Source: Acidobacteriaceae bacterium
GTDB lineage: Bacteria; Acidobacteriota; Terriglobia; Terriglobales; Acidobacteriaceae
NCBI GenBank assembly: GCA_030044455.1
Contig: JASHVU010000238.1
Coordinates: 1 to 12,705, forward strand
DNA length: 12,705 nt
Reading direction: 5' to 3'
Shown here: positions 1 through 6,298 of the stretch, in pieces
Layout of the letters: the number at the start of each line of letters is the position of its first letter
How positions within the stretch are numbered: position 1 is the first letter of the stretch
The notes under the pieces: model-generated
The model's database searches: none
What the model was told of the DNA's origin: nothing
The model's input: only the letters and a program-made list of their open reading frames with translations
Made by a program: the position numbers and the translations under genes

Positions 1-2
1 TG

Positions 3-278
3 GTCAAAGCGCAGCTCACGCAGGGCCAATTCGATGCGCTGGTCGATTTTGTTTTCAACCTGGGCCAGGTTCGCCTGGCCGATTCCACGCTTTTGCACGA
101 ACTCAATGCCGGTCGCTTCGCTGAGGCAGGCGAGCAATTCCTGCGTTGGGACCACGCCGGCGCTCAGGAGAACGCCGGCCTAAAGGCGCGCCGTAAAGCG
201 GAACTGAGTCTCTGGAACTGCGCCGAAAGCGAGTCAGCGGGTCAGCAAGCCAGCGAGTCAGCTTTGGTTCACAGCTAA
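3..278 (+). CDS. GH24 (T4-type) lysozyme, C-terminal part, 5' truncated
   Basis: This is the 3' end of a gene that begins before the window; the frame is open from base 3 to the TAA at 276-278, giving about 91 residues. It should encode a muramidase that cleaves the MurNAc-GlcNAc bonds of peptidoglycan. The visible part matches the C-terminal half of the GH24 family: the LTQGQFDALVDFVFNLG segment, then STLLHELNAG, then QFLRWDHAG, and the closing GLKARRKAE-LSLW helix. The catalytic Glu lies upstream and cannot be checked. After the conserved Trp there is a short, poorly conserved Ser/Ala/Glu-rich tail ending LVHS. The stop overlaps the stop of the opposing gene. GH24 enzymes occur in prophages and as bacterial cell-wall enzymes; no other phage gene is nearby, so a domesticated or chromosomal enzyme is as likely as a prophage remnant. 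Confidence 0.85.
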   Translation, partial: VKAQLTQGQFDALVDFVFNLGQVRLADSTLLHELNAGRFAEAGEQFLRWDHAGAQENAGLKARRKAELSLWNCAESESAGQQASESALVHS

Positions 279-541
279 GATGCTAGCTCACAAATTTCCA
301 CCGGTTCGTCCGCCTTCACATATCCCTTCCGCCGAAACCAGTCTTCCATCGCGCTCTGCAACCGGTCGAGCGGCACGCGATTCCCCGCCTCCATCAACCC
401 ATCGGCCACCGGCAGCGTATCGTCAAAGACCGCATCGTTGGTAAAGTTGCGCATGGCAAAGTTGTCGATCCAGGCAATCGGGCACGCATGACGCGCTCCC
501 TCCACATCGACTCTCTCCACTCGGATCCGCCGCACAAACAT
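275..541 (-). CDS. small conserved-looking protein of unknown function (88 aa)
   Basis: I do not recognise this family. The reading frame starts at ATG 541-539 and ends at TAG 277-275, overlapping the TAA of the convergent lysozyme gene by 3 bases. It lies 44 bp downstream of the secreted-protein gene on the same strand, so it could be the second gene of a short operon. The protein is soluble and acidic, with no signal peptide or membrane segment. It opens with FVRRIRVERVDVEG, has an aromatic and polar middle (ACPIAWIDNFAMRNF), an acidic FDDTLPVADGLMEAG stretch, and ends with a probable helix (LQSAMEDWFRRKGY). Mixed composition with regularly spaced charged residues looks like a genuine protein and not a random frame. 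The ribosome-binding site is weak. No function is proposed. Confidence 0.6.
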   Translation of the reverse strand: MFVRRIRVERVDVEGARHACPIAWIDNFAMRNFTNDAVFDDTLPVADGLMEAGNRVPLDRLQSAMEDWFRRKGYVKADEPVEICELAS

Positions 542-585
542 GCATTCACTTTAAACGCTCGCGCCCGCCCGCTCTTGCGCGACGC

Positions 586-1446
586 TCACTGCTTCGTTGG
601 ATTGGCAACCTTCGCATCTTTGCCCTGCTGCGTCTCAACGCGGAACACCTTGAAGTCGTAATCGCGCTCGGTGATGTGCTGGCGCAGGCTTTTCACCATC
701 AGCACTCGCGCCAGAAACGTTCCCTCGCTGCCCGTCGGGAGCCACAGTCCTTCTTCGACCGGCGCCTGGTCGAACTTGAAGTTCGTTCCCTTTTCCACCG
801 TTGCCACCAATCCGCCGCCAACGCGGAATTTATCATTGAAACTCACTTCGAGATGCGCTACCTGTAGTCCCGCCTCGTCAATCCACAGCGTCCCCTGCAG
901 TTTTTTTGAAGCGTCCTCGGCCAGCCCATGGGTCTTTGCATTCTTGCGCCCGATAAAATCGAAAACGATTGTCGGCCTGCCGCGATAGGTCTCGCGCCGC
1001 GGGTTGCGCACGTCCATAATGTCAAGCAACCTGCTCACGCTGATGGTCTGTCCCTCGAGCGGCTGATCGGGCGGCGTCTTCTCTGCCTTCTCCACCAGTT
1101 TGGTTACACGTTCGGTCTCTTTCTCCTCGTCGTGGCCGGCCAGCGGCTTGCCGTTCTTGTTCACCGCGCGCTCAATCAGGTGACCGTTCACAAAAAAGTC
1201 ATCGTCCACTTCTGTCTCAGTCTTGGTGACATGGCCATTTGCGTCAATGTCCTCCACCGTCTGCGCCGAGGTGAACGTGTAGTTCTCCCGCACTTTCTCA
1301 AGCTGCTTCTGATGGTCATCCACCTGCCTCATCAGGTCTGGAATATTCGGTACGGGAGCATTCGCCGCCGGCTGGGCGCGCATGATCGAGGCAAAAACCG
1401 CCAATGCCGCCAGGCTCATCATCCAGCAATCGCCTCTCACTCGCAT
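586..1446 (-). CDS. secreted protein of unknown function (286 aa), signal peptide
   Basis: The start ATG at 1446-1444 is preceded by AAGGA with a 5-base spacer, which supports it. Residues 1-24 form a signal peptide: a charged n-region, a hydrophobic core SLAALAVFASI and a likely cut after MRA before Gln25. The mature protein begins with a helical, charged segment (about 38-58: MRQVDDHQKQLEKVRENYTF). It continues as a mainly beta-type chain with many Thr/Glu/Asp residues, including ETEVDDDFFVNGHLIERAVNKNG, GRPTIVFDFIGR, GTLWIDEAGLQVAHLEVSFND and EEGLWLPTGSEG. Repeated short strands around a 'substrate conversion' pattern (LWIDE, W-LP) recall LolA/LolB-like lipoprotein-sorting folds and related acidobacterial exported proteins, but this is only a resemblance. 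No catalytic motif is visible. The location is expected to be periplasmic. It may be co-transcribed with the 88-residue gene downstream. A dispersed repeat lies in its upstream region. Confidence 0.85.
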   Translation of the reverse strand: MRVRGDCWMMSLAALAVFASIMRAQPAANAPVPNIPDLMRQVDDHQKQLEKVRENYTFTSAQTVEDIDANGHVTKTETEVDDDFFVNGHLIERAVNKNGKPLAGHDEEKETERVTKLVEKAEKTPPDQPLEGQTISVSRLLDIMDVRNPRRETYRGRPTIVFDFIGRKNAKTHGLAEDASKKLQGTLWIDEAGLQVAHLEVSFNDKFRVGGGLVATVEKGTNFKFDQAPVEEGLWLPTGSEGTFLARVLMVKSLRQHITERDYDFKVFRVETQQGKDAKVANPTKQ

Positions 1447-1504
1447 GTGTCAATCCTTATCGAATTCAGTTTGCTTGGGCTCGCCTGCCTGCACTATCTT
1501 TGCG

Positions 1505-1668
1505 CTACAGCGATTCTGGGTTGCTAGAGCCAGAAGCGATTGCCGCGAAGTCGCCGCGACACCGGGGCCCCCAGCGAATGATTTGTATTTGCCGGGGTGG
1601 GACAACAAGGAGTCGGCGTCCTCTACCGATCCTCAACAGGACCCACTTACCCAGGAATTGCGTTTGAG
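1505..1668. repeat. dispersed inverted-repeat element, copy C (degenerate, longer)
   Basis: The right end, read on the minus strand, is CTCAAACGCAATTCCTGGG (1668-1650). The left end, CTACAGCGATTCTGGG (1505-1520), has lost one C relative to the family terminus. Next to the right end the minus-strand sequence includes GTCCTGTTGAG and then CTTGTTGTC, matching copy B (GTCCTGTTGAG, then TTTGTTGTC) in the same order and similar spacing. At 164 bp it is longer than the other copies (118-121 bp), so it has either an internal insertion or a differently placed left boundary. It lies between two divergently oriented genes, not at a gene end, and has no coding capacity. The right half is well supported and the left boundary is tentative. 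Confidence 0.6.
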
Positions 1669-1768
1669 GCCTGGTCCCGCTCAGCATTCACTTACGGAAG
1701 CGGCTTGTTCGAGGTTCCCACACACCGCCAAGCAGCCCCGGAGGGTATTCTGCATCCGATAATAGAAA

Positions 1769-1796
1769 GCCGCGCACCCTGGACGGCCTGCGCGGC
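1769..1796 (+). promoter_or_regulatory. leader hairpin upstream of the PF04020-type gene
   Basis: GCCGCGCA at 1769-1776 and TGCGCGGC at 1789-1796 are perfect 8-base complements around a 12-base loop. A GATAAT -10-like hexamer at 1758-1763 would place a transcription start just at the base of this hairpin. No T-run follows, so it is not an intrinsic terminator. A stabilising or regulatory 5' leader is possible; chance is not excluded. Confidence 0.35.
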
Positions 1797-1835
1797 AATC
1801 CATTCTGGCAGTTGGACTCTGAAGGAGAAAGAAAG

Positions 1836-2177
1836 ATGTTAGCTCTGCTGGCTCAATGGCTGCTCAGCGCATTGGCGCTGATCATCGTCTCAAGAATCGT
1901 ACCCGGATTCCACGTTTCAGGCTTCGGACCCGCACTCATTGCGGCGCTGGTCATCGGCCTGCTCAACGCCACCGTGGGACTGTTCCTCAAGATCGTCACC
2001 TTCCCGTTGAGCATCCTCACTCTCGGCCTGTTTCTGCTGGTCATCAATGCGCTGATGATTGAGTTTGCTTCAAGCATTGTGCGCGGGTTTCATGTGCACG
2101 GTTTCTGGCCGGCTTTTTGGGGCGGCGTAGTCCTATCGCTGCTTGGAATGCTGATTCGCGCTGTGTTGAAGGACTAG
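1836..2177 (+). CDS. PF04020-type small membrane protein ('phage holin family', 4 TM)
   Basis: This 113-residue protein consists almost entirely of four hydrophobic segments: about 3-19 (ALLAQWLLSALALIIVS), 29-50, 52-72 and 87-107. Short loops carry the recurring PGFHVSGFGPAL and RGFHVHGFWPAF motifs, an internal duplication typical of the PF04020 family (often annotated 'mycobacterial 4 TMS phage holin' or YvlD-like). The ATG at 1836 is chosen because AAGGAGA lies at 1822-1828 with a 7-base spacer; an upstream in-frame TTG has no such site. Family members are widespread chromosomal inner-membrane proteins of unknown role, so the holin name should not be taken as evidence of phage. The TAG stop (2175-2177) lies inside the terminal motif of repeat copy A. 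Confidence 0.9.
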   Translation: MLALLAQWLLSALALIIVSRIVPGFHVSGFGPALIAALVIGLLNATVGLFLKIVTFPLSILTLGLFLLVINALMIEFASSIVRGFHVHGFWPAFWGGVVLSLLGMLIRAVLKD

Positions 2178-2294
2178 GGCAATTCCTGAGTAGGTATATC
2201 CGTTGGGTGTCCTCGCCGGGTCGAAGTCTCCCTGATGGTCGCGTCGACTTGAAGTGATCGGTTTCGGGCCACAGGGACTCAGGAATTGCTTTAG
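2174..2294. repeat. dispersed inverted-repeat element, copy A (121 bp)
   Basis: Termini CTAGGGCAATTCCTGAG (2174-2190) and the reverse complement of 2278-2294, CTAAAGCAATTCCTGAG, match at 15 of 17 positions; the inner 12 bases are perfect. GTCGCGTCGACT at 2238-2249 recurs in copy B, and CGGTTTCGGGCCACAG at 2259-2274 recurs in copy D with one mismatch at exactly the same distance (85 bp) from the left end. The left edge supplies the TAG stop of the preceding membrane-protein gene. There is no coding capacity, which fits a REP/BIME or MITE-like element. Base pairing of the ends could also form a transcript-end structure. Confidence 0.85.
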
Positions 2295-2415
2295 CTTGAG
2301 CGGATATCGAGGTCCGGATCTGCGACCCTGAGCGTGGCGCAGCCAGTACGCTGCTTTGCGGCCGGCGGGCCAGAGGACTCACGACCGCTCACTCCGGGGT
2401 CGAGTAGGGGCCGGT

Positions 2416-3579
2416 TTAACCTGCCTTTGCGACAAGTGGTGCCGGCTCTGCCTTCGGCCGCGGCAGGCTGGAGTGGAAGATAAATTCTCCGCATCCCAGC
2501 TTCTTAGCCTCATACATTGCTCGATCGGCATCGTGCAGCAGTTGCTCGGGACACGTTCCATCCAGTGGAAATTCGCTGATTCCGATGCTCGCGCTGATTC
2601 TTAATTGGCACGGGCCAAGCTCAAACGGCATATCGATTGCTTCAACGATCCTTTTTGCCACTTGTGCGGCTTCAGCCCGATCGTGCGCTCCGGGAAGCAC
2701 CACCACAAACTCGTCGCCACCGAACCGCGCCACGATATCGCTATCGCGCAAGCAGCATCGCAAACGGCTTGAAACCATCACTAGTAACCTGTCTCCGATG
2801 TCGTGCCCGTAACAATCGTTCACACGCTTGAACCGGTCCAGATCGAGCATCAGCACCGAAATCTGTTCGCTCTTGATTTCCGCGCGGGTAATTGCCTGTC
2901 CGAGCTGCTCGTGCAGGGCTGCACGGTTCAGCAAATCAGTTAATGCGTCGTGCATCGCCATATGGTGCATCTGCAGTTCCGCGCGCCTTCGTTCGGTCAC
3001 ATCCCGTGAAACGCCCATGGTGCCGATAATCCTGCCGTGGCGGTCAATCAGCGGCAACTTGCTGGTCTGAACCCATGTCTCGTGCCCGTCCGGCCAGGTC
3101 TCTTTCTCCTCCTGTCCGATGATCGGACGCCCGGTCTCAAGAATCTTCCGTTCATCCTCCAGAGCCTGTTGCGCATGTTCGGCGGTGAATATATCGGCGT
3201 CGGTCTTGTTGAACAAGTCCGAGTCATTCTGGAAGCCAAAATATCTCACCATTCCCTTGCTCAGGCACAAGAAGCGGCTCTCGCGATCCTTGAAGAAAAC
3301 ATTGTCCGGAATATGGTCGAGCAACGATCTAAATAACGTATGTTCCATGTGCGCGCGCCGTTCGGCAGCAATCTTTAAATAAAGCACCAAGCCGAGCAAC
3401 ACCATCAGGACTGCGGCAGCCACGTTAACCGCCAGAACCATCGCGGGCGAAACGCGCGGTGCAAGCGCAAGCGAAGATCGTGTGCCGATCGCGAAGCCCA
3501 GCAACATCGCCAAAGCAGCGATCGTCATCCCTGAAACTCTGGGAAAACGATGCAATCTCCGCGTCATCTTCATTCCCAA
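2416..3579 (-). CDS. membrane-anchored PAS-GGDEF diguanylate cyclase
   Basis: This enzyme is expected to condense two GTP into cyclic di-GMP at the inner membrane. Two hydrophobic segments (about 17-35 and 46-68) form a minimal N-terminal anchor. A PAS domain follows (about 81-195, with DHIPDNVFFKD, NKTDADIF and the closing GTMGVSRDVTERRRAE). The GGDEF domain (about 208-372) carries DALTDLLNRAAL, DLDRFKRVND, RFGGDEF (287-291) and SIGISEF. All key residues are present, and an RxxD inhibitory site (RDSD, 278-281) sits exactly five residues before GGDEF, so product feedback inhibition is likely. Start: TTG 3579 has AGAGGA 8 bases upstream; ATG 3573 is an alternative two codons inside. The PAS ligand is not predictable. 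The gene stands alone, followed by a non-coding stretch containing repeat A, and its upstream neighbour is on the far side of repeat B. Confidence 0.95.
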   Translation of the reverse strand: MGMKMTRRLHRFPRVSGMTIAALAMLLGFAIGTRSSLALAPRVSPAMVLAVNVAAAVLMVLLGLVLYLKIAAERRAHMEHTLFRSLLDHIPDNVFFKDRESRFLCLSKGMVRYFGFQNDSDLFNKTDADIFTAEHAQQALEDERKILETGRPIIGQEEKETWPDGHETWVQTSKLPLIDRHGRIIGTMGVSRDVTERRRAELQMHHMAMHDALTDLLNRAALHEQLGQAITRAEIKSEQISVLMLDLDRFKRVNDCYGHDIGDRLLVMVSSRLRCCLRDSDIVARFGGDEFVVVLPGAHDRAEAAQVAKRIVEAIDMPFELGPCQLRISASIGISEFPLDGTCPEQLLHDADRAMYEAKKLGCGEFIFHSSLPRPKAEPAPLVAKAG

Positions 3580-3886
3580 GCGGGCGGTCCTCTGCGCGCG
3601 TCTGGTTACAATTCATCGGACAAAAAACGCGGAACTTTACAAAATGTCTCTGGGAATCCGCATTTCCGATGTCTGACGGCGACACCAGAAGATACCCAGG
3701 GCCGGTTGGCCAAACGCCTTACGCACAGGCCCAATCCCCGGCTGGCGTCGGGGTTCAATGTTGAGCCGATGGTTGCTGAGACTGCGGCTTACGGCAATTC
3801 CTGAGCTCGGGTGTCCTGTTGAGCTCTTCACAAGGTCGCCGCTCTTTGTTGTCGCGTCGACTCGGCTGCCTGCTTTTGGGATACAG
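3580..3886. other. 307-bp intergenic region containing repeat copy B
   Basis: This region lies between the diguanylate cyclase start and the end of the anti-sigma gene, both on the minus strand. Its part next to the anti-sigma gene is repeat copy B (3789-3906). The remaining 200 bp should carry the cyclase promoter, but I see no clear -35/-10 pair. Short frames here have no ribosome-binding sites and are not called. Confidence 0.5.
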
Positions 3887-3906
3887 CTACCCAGGAATTG
3901 CGCTCG
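3789..3906. repeat. dispersed inverted-repeat element, copy B (118 bp)
   Basis: The left terminus TTACGGCAATTCCTGAG (3789-3805) and right terminus, read on the minus strand CGAGCGCAATTCCTGGG (3906-3890), share the family core GCAATTCCTGRG. Internal blocks match other copies: GGGTGTCCT near the left end and GTCGCGTCGACT at 3851-3862 recur in copy A; GTCCTGTTGAG recurs in copy C. The right end overlaps the last codons of the anti-sigma gene: its final Ala-Ile-Pro-Gly-stop is encoded by element sequence. It has no open frame of its own worth calling. Confidence 0.8.
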
Positions 3907-4336
3907 TTGCTTTTTTTTGCGCTTTCTTGCGAGCCGGATGCGGCTTGGCCGATTTCGGCTGCAGGCTCACCACGGGTGGCTTGAGCGTCTGCGGGGATCG
4001 CATAGCGCCGGCTCCGGAAAACTCACCCACCGCACCCATCTTTGCCGGCACCGCCGGCGCTTTTGCAGGCTGCCACGGCTGAATGCGGGAATAGACACCC
4101 CAGCCTCCTCCTGCCACAACCATCACAATGGCCGCCGCGGCCGTCGCCCGAACCCAGGCAGCATCAGAACGCAACACAAGCGGCCACGCCAAAACCCGGC
4201 CCTGCCGCGGCGCGGTGTGCAAGGCATCATGCACGCGCTCCTCAAGCCCTTCGGGCGCAGGCAGGCTGGCGATTACCCGCAGCGTGTCTTCTCCTGTGTT
4301 TGCACCGTCCATCGAATTGTGCAGATTCAGATTCAT
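3887..4336 (-). CDS. probable membrane anti-sigma factor (149 aa), partner of the ECF sigma gene
   Basis: The call rests mainly on context: the gene starts at ATG 4336-4334, overlapping the stop of the ECF sigma gene as ATGA, and its ribosome-binding site GGAGG lies in the sigma coding sequence, so the two are translationally coupled. The product has a soluble N-terminal part (about 1-60, with DTLRVIASLPAPEGLEERVHDALHT), one transmembrane helix (about 63-83, TAAAAIVMVVAGGGWGVY) and a Pro/Ala/Lys-rich outer tail of about 65 residues. This topology suits an anti-sigma factor that holds the sigma factor at the membrane. There is no HxxxCxxC zinc-binding motif, so it is not a classic ZAS-type anti-sigma. 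The last codons (AIPG) and the stop come from repeat copy B, so the tail may have been altered by the insertion. A structural membrane protein of the same operon is the alternative. Confidence 0.75.
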   Translation of the reverse strand: MNLNLHNSMDGANTGEDTLRVIASLPAPEGLEERVHDALHTAPRQGRVLAWPLVLRSDAAWVRATAAAAIVMVVAGGGWGVYSRIQPWQPAKAPAVPAKMGAVGEFSGAGAMRSPQTLKPPVVSLQPKSAKPHPARKKAQKKATSAIPG

Positions 4337-4989
4337 TGCCTTTCCTCCTCTGCCGCGGCCGTTTCTGAGGTGCAGCCCGAGGGTTCCAACTCCCTGGTCT
4401 TGGCTCTTGAATGATTCAGCATCCCGGCCATCAGGTTGCGCGCGCGGAAAAGCCTCGACCTTACGCTCGACTCGGTAATGCCCAGCACCGACGCGATCTC
4501 AACGCTGGAAAGCTCGTCGAACGCCGAAAGCATCAGCACCTCGCGCTCCTTGGCCGGCAACTGCTCAACGCAGGCCAGCACCTGGGCGTGATGCTGCGCC
4601 GCGCTCGCCACCTGCTCGGCAGAGAGACCCGAGGAGGGCAGCACGCGCGCCAACTCCGCCACATCATCGGTCTCCGGGCGGGTCTTGGCGCGCCGTTTGC
4701 GGTCAAGAACGATATTCCACACGATGCGGATCAGCCATACCCGGTGATCGCGAACTTCATTCAGCTGGTCACGATGACGCAGCACGCGCAGGAAGGCCTC
4801 CTGCACGGCATCCTCCGCGTCAGCTGGGTTGCGCAATACTGAGAAGGCGACGCGGTAGAGTGCGCCGGCGTACTGATCGACCAGTGCAGCAAGGGCCGCC
4901 TCTTCCGCCTGCTGGCGGACCGCGTTGGCCGCGGCGGTGTCATCAAGGTCCATCCATCCTGCGCAAATGGCCTGAGTGGCGCTCATCAT
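4333..4989 (-). CDS. ECF (RpoE-type) RNA polymerase sigma factor
   Basis: This 218-residue protein has the two-domain layout of group 4 sigma factors. Region 2 (about 36-102) includes LVDQYAGALYRVAFSVLRNPADAEDAVQEAFLRVLRH, the last part being the hallmark of region 2.2, followed by VWLIRIVWNIVLDRKRR (2.3-2.4). Region 4 (about 133-187) includes LPAKEREVLMLSAFDELSSVEIASVLGITESSVRSRLFRAR, with the 4.2 helix-turn-helix. An acidic, Glu/Ala-rich C-terminal tail follows. It directs RNA polymerase to a small regulon, likely for envelope stress given the membrane partners. The start at ATG 4989 lacks a good ribosome-binding site; the in-frame ATG at codon 13 (4953), preceded by AGGATGG, is a credible alternative. 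The TPR gene ends 33 bp upstream (stop at 5023) and the probable anti-sigma overlaps its stop. Confidence 0.95.
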   Translation of the reverse strand: MMSATQAICAGWMDLDDTAAANAVRQQAEEAALAALVDQYAGALYRVAFSVLRNPADAEDAVQEAFLRVLRHRDQLNEVRDHRVWLIRIVWNIVLDRKRRAKTRPETDDVAELARVLPSSGLSAEQVASAAQHHAQVLACVEQLPAKEREVLMLSAFDELSSVEIASVLGITESSVRSRLFRARNLMAGMLNHSRAKTRELEPSGCTSETAAAEEERQ

Positions 4990-5022
4990 GCACCAGACGC
5001 AGGCACGGGGCGAAATGCTCGG

Positions 5023-5730
5023 CTACTGCCCTTTGCCGGAGAGCTTCTGCTCGGCAATGGATGCGGCGGCGCTGTCTTTGTCATTGTCCTTGATTTTGGC
5101 CCAGAGCAGCTTGGCCTGGTCCTGCTTGCCCTCGGCGGCGTAGAGATCGGCGAGGTTTAGTTGGGCGGCCGCGGACGACACGGTATCAGAAGGCTTGGCT
5201 ACCAACTGGTTATAGAGATTAATGGCGTCGTTGTCGCGGCCGATCTGGTGATAAAGTCCGGCCAGCGCCAGCCTGGCCAGGTTGGCGATGTTCCGGTTCC
5301 ACGATCCGGCAGCGGCTTTCAACTCTGTCTCGGCTGGCCCGCTGTGGCCGAGATCGATGTAGGTAACGCCTGCAAAGTAGTGAGCCTTCGAAGCTTGCGG
5401 CAACCCGCTGAAGTTGTGCGCGATGGCCACAAATTCGCGGTTCGCTTCAGTAGCGCGCGCTGCGGCGGTTGTATAGGTGCCGGAGTCGGGCACCCCGGGC
5501 TCAGCCAGCGGTTCCGTATAAACGTCAACGGCGCTTCCCAGCGCCTGGTCGGCGGCCGAGGTGCGCGTATTCCAATAGACGTATCCTGAGACCACCAAAA
5601 CCAGCGCAACGGCCGCGCTGATCACCCAACGGAGGACCATTGAGCGGTTGTCTCCCAGCCAGCTGGCGCTGGTTGCGGCCGCACGGGCGAATTTGTCTTG
5701 CTTCAGGGCGTGACGGGTTTGTGTATCCAC
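5023..5730 (-). CDS. membrane-anchored tetratricopeptide-repeat protein, YfgM-like (235 aa)
   Basis: The protein has a short cytoplasmic N-terminus (VDTQTRHALKQDKF), one transmembrane helix (about 32-53, VLRWVISAAVALVLVVSGYVYW) and an outer region of TPR-like helical repeats, including YFAGVTYIDLGHSGPAETELKAAA, ARLALAGLYHQIGRDNDAINLYNQLV and AAAQLNLADLYAAEGKQDQAKLLW. This is the layout of the PF09976/YfgM ancillary proteins that associate with the Sec translocon or outer-membrane assembly. I choose the GTG at 5730-5728 because conserved-looking sequence begins there; the frame stays open to an ATG-type codon at 5820, but those extra 30 residues look unlike a protein. The family name is by resemblance. 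It is followed at 33 bp by the ECF sigma gene on the same strand, so co-transcription is likely. The opposite gene starts 180 bp away, giving a shared divergent promoter region. Confidence 0.85.
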   Translation of the reverse strand: MDTQTRHALKQDKFARAAATSASWLGDNRSMVLRWVISAAVALVLVVSGYVYWNTRTSAADQALGSAVDVYTEPLAEPGVPDSGTYTTAAARATEANREFVAIAHNFSGLPQASKAHYFAGVTYIDLGHSGPAETELKAAAGSWNRNIANLARLALAGLYHQIGRDNDAINLYNQLVAKPSDTVSSAAAQLNLADLYAAEGKQDQAKLLWAKIKDNDKDSAAASIAEQKLSGKGQ

Positions 5731-5910
5731 TTGTTTCTTATGTCCTTCGCTGATTGACTTGCAGGCGGGGCCGAACTCGGCTGGACCAGACTGGCTAAAG
5801 GCGCTGCGACTGCAACCCAACTAGTTTAACAGCGGGCCGAGGCGAATAGCCAATTTCTGGAGCTTCCTCGTCCACTGTTCACAGTCCACCGTTACTGCTA
5901 CGCTAAACAC

Positions 5911-6288
5911 ATGTACGAAGACTTCCACGTCGCCGATCGCTGGAGCGGAGAAGACATTCATTGCCGCTGGAAGGCCAACATGGTGGCTATTGCCACGCGA
6001 CACGCCGACGCAGTCGATATCCGCTTCGACGTGAACGAACGCCCCATGTGGATCGCGCTGCCATCTACCGCCTGGGTCGAGCAGAAAAAGCGTTCCGGCA
6101 AAGTAATTACCGACCAGCTCGCCGCGCAGGTTGCGGGCCGCTACCTCAAGCAGCTCATTGGAGAGGGTTACGATGCGCGCCGCGAGGTGTATACCATGAC
6201 GGTCGATGAAGTGCTCTCGCACCTCGACGCTGTGGTTGAAGAAGCCAGGTCGCAGGGTGCCATGCCCACATTGCCGGTGCTGACCTGA
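5911..6288 (+). CDS. small conserved-looking protein of unknown function (125 aa)
   Basis: I do not recognise the family. It is a soluble mixed alpha/beta protein without signal peptide or cysteine clusters; the only features are a strand-rich N-terminal half (EDFHVADRWSGEDIHCRW, AVDIRFDVNERPMWIALP) and a helical C-terminal half (ITDQLAAQVAGRYLKQLIGEGYDARREV, TVDEVLSHLDAVVEEAR). The ATG at 5911 has no obvious Shine-Dalgarno sequence in front. It stands 10 bp upstream of the sugar-kinase gene on the same strand, so the two are almost certainly one transcript. It overlaps nothing on the other strand that looks real. Coding statistics (GC-rich third positions) support it. A role connected with the kinase is possible but not shown. 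Confidence 0.75.
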   Translation: MYEDFHVADRWSGEDIHCRWKANMVAIATRHADAVDIRFDVNERPMWIALPSTAWVEQKKRSGKVITDQLAAQVAGRYLKQLIGEGYDARREVYTMTVDEVLSHLDAVVEEARSQGAMPTLPVLT

Positions 6289-6298
6289 TCGCCAGCCG

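Larger units (their letters stand above)
1447..1835. other. 389-bp intergenic region between divergent genes
   Basis: This stretch separates the secreted-protein gene (minus) from the PF04020-type gene (plus) and must contain both promoters. It holds repeat copy C at 1505-1668, a GATAAT -10-like hexamer at 1758-1763 without a convincing -35 box, and an 8-bp-stem hairpin at 1769-1796 in the putative leader of the plus-strand gene. Short open frames crossing it have no ribosome-binding sites and run through the repeat, so none is called as a gene. Confidence 0.6.

Noticed and set aside
928..1527. 199-codon open frame on the plus strand
   Set aside because: It overlaps the signal-peptide protein on the other strand and runs into repeat copy C; composition is typical of a shadow frame.
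1..2177. A prophage lysis cassette (lysozyme plus holin)
   Set aside because: The lysozyme and the 'holin family' gene are 1.5 kb apart with two unrelated minus-strand genes between. PF04020 proteins are common chromosomal genes, and no other phage gene is present.
2044..2382. 112-codon open frame on the minus strand
   Set aside because: It crosses repeat copy A and the antisense of the PF04020-type gene; low-complexity composition, no ribosome-binding site.
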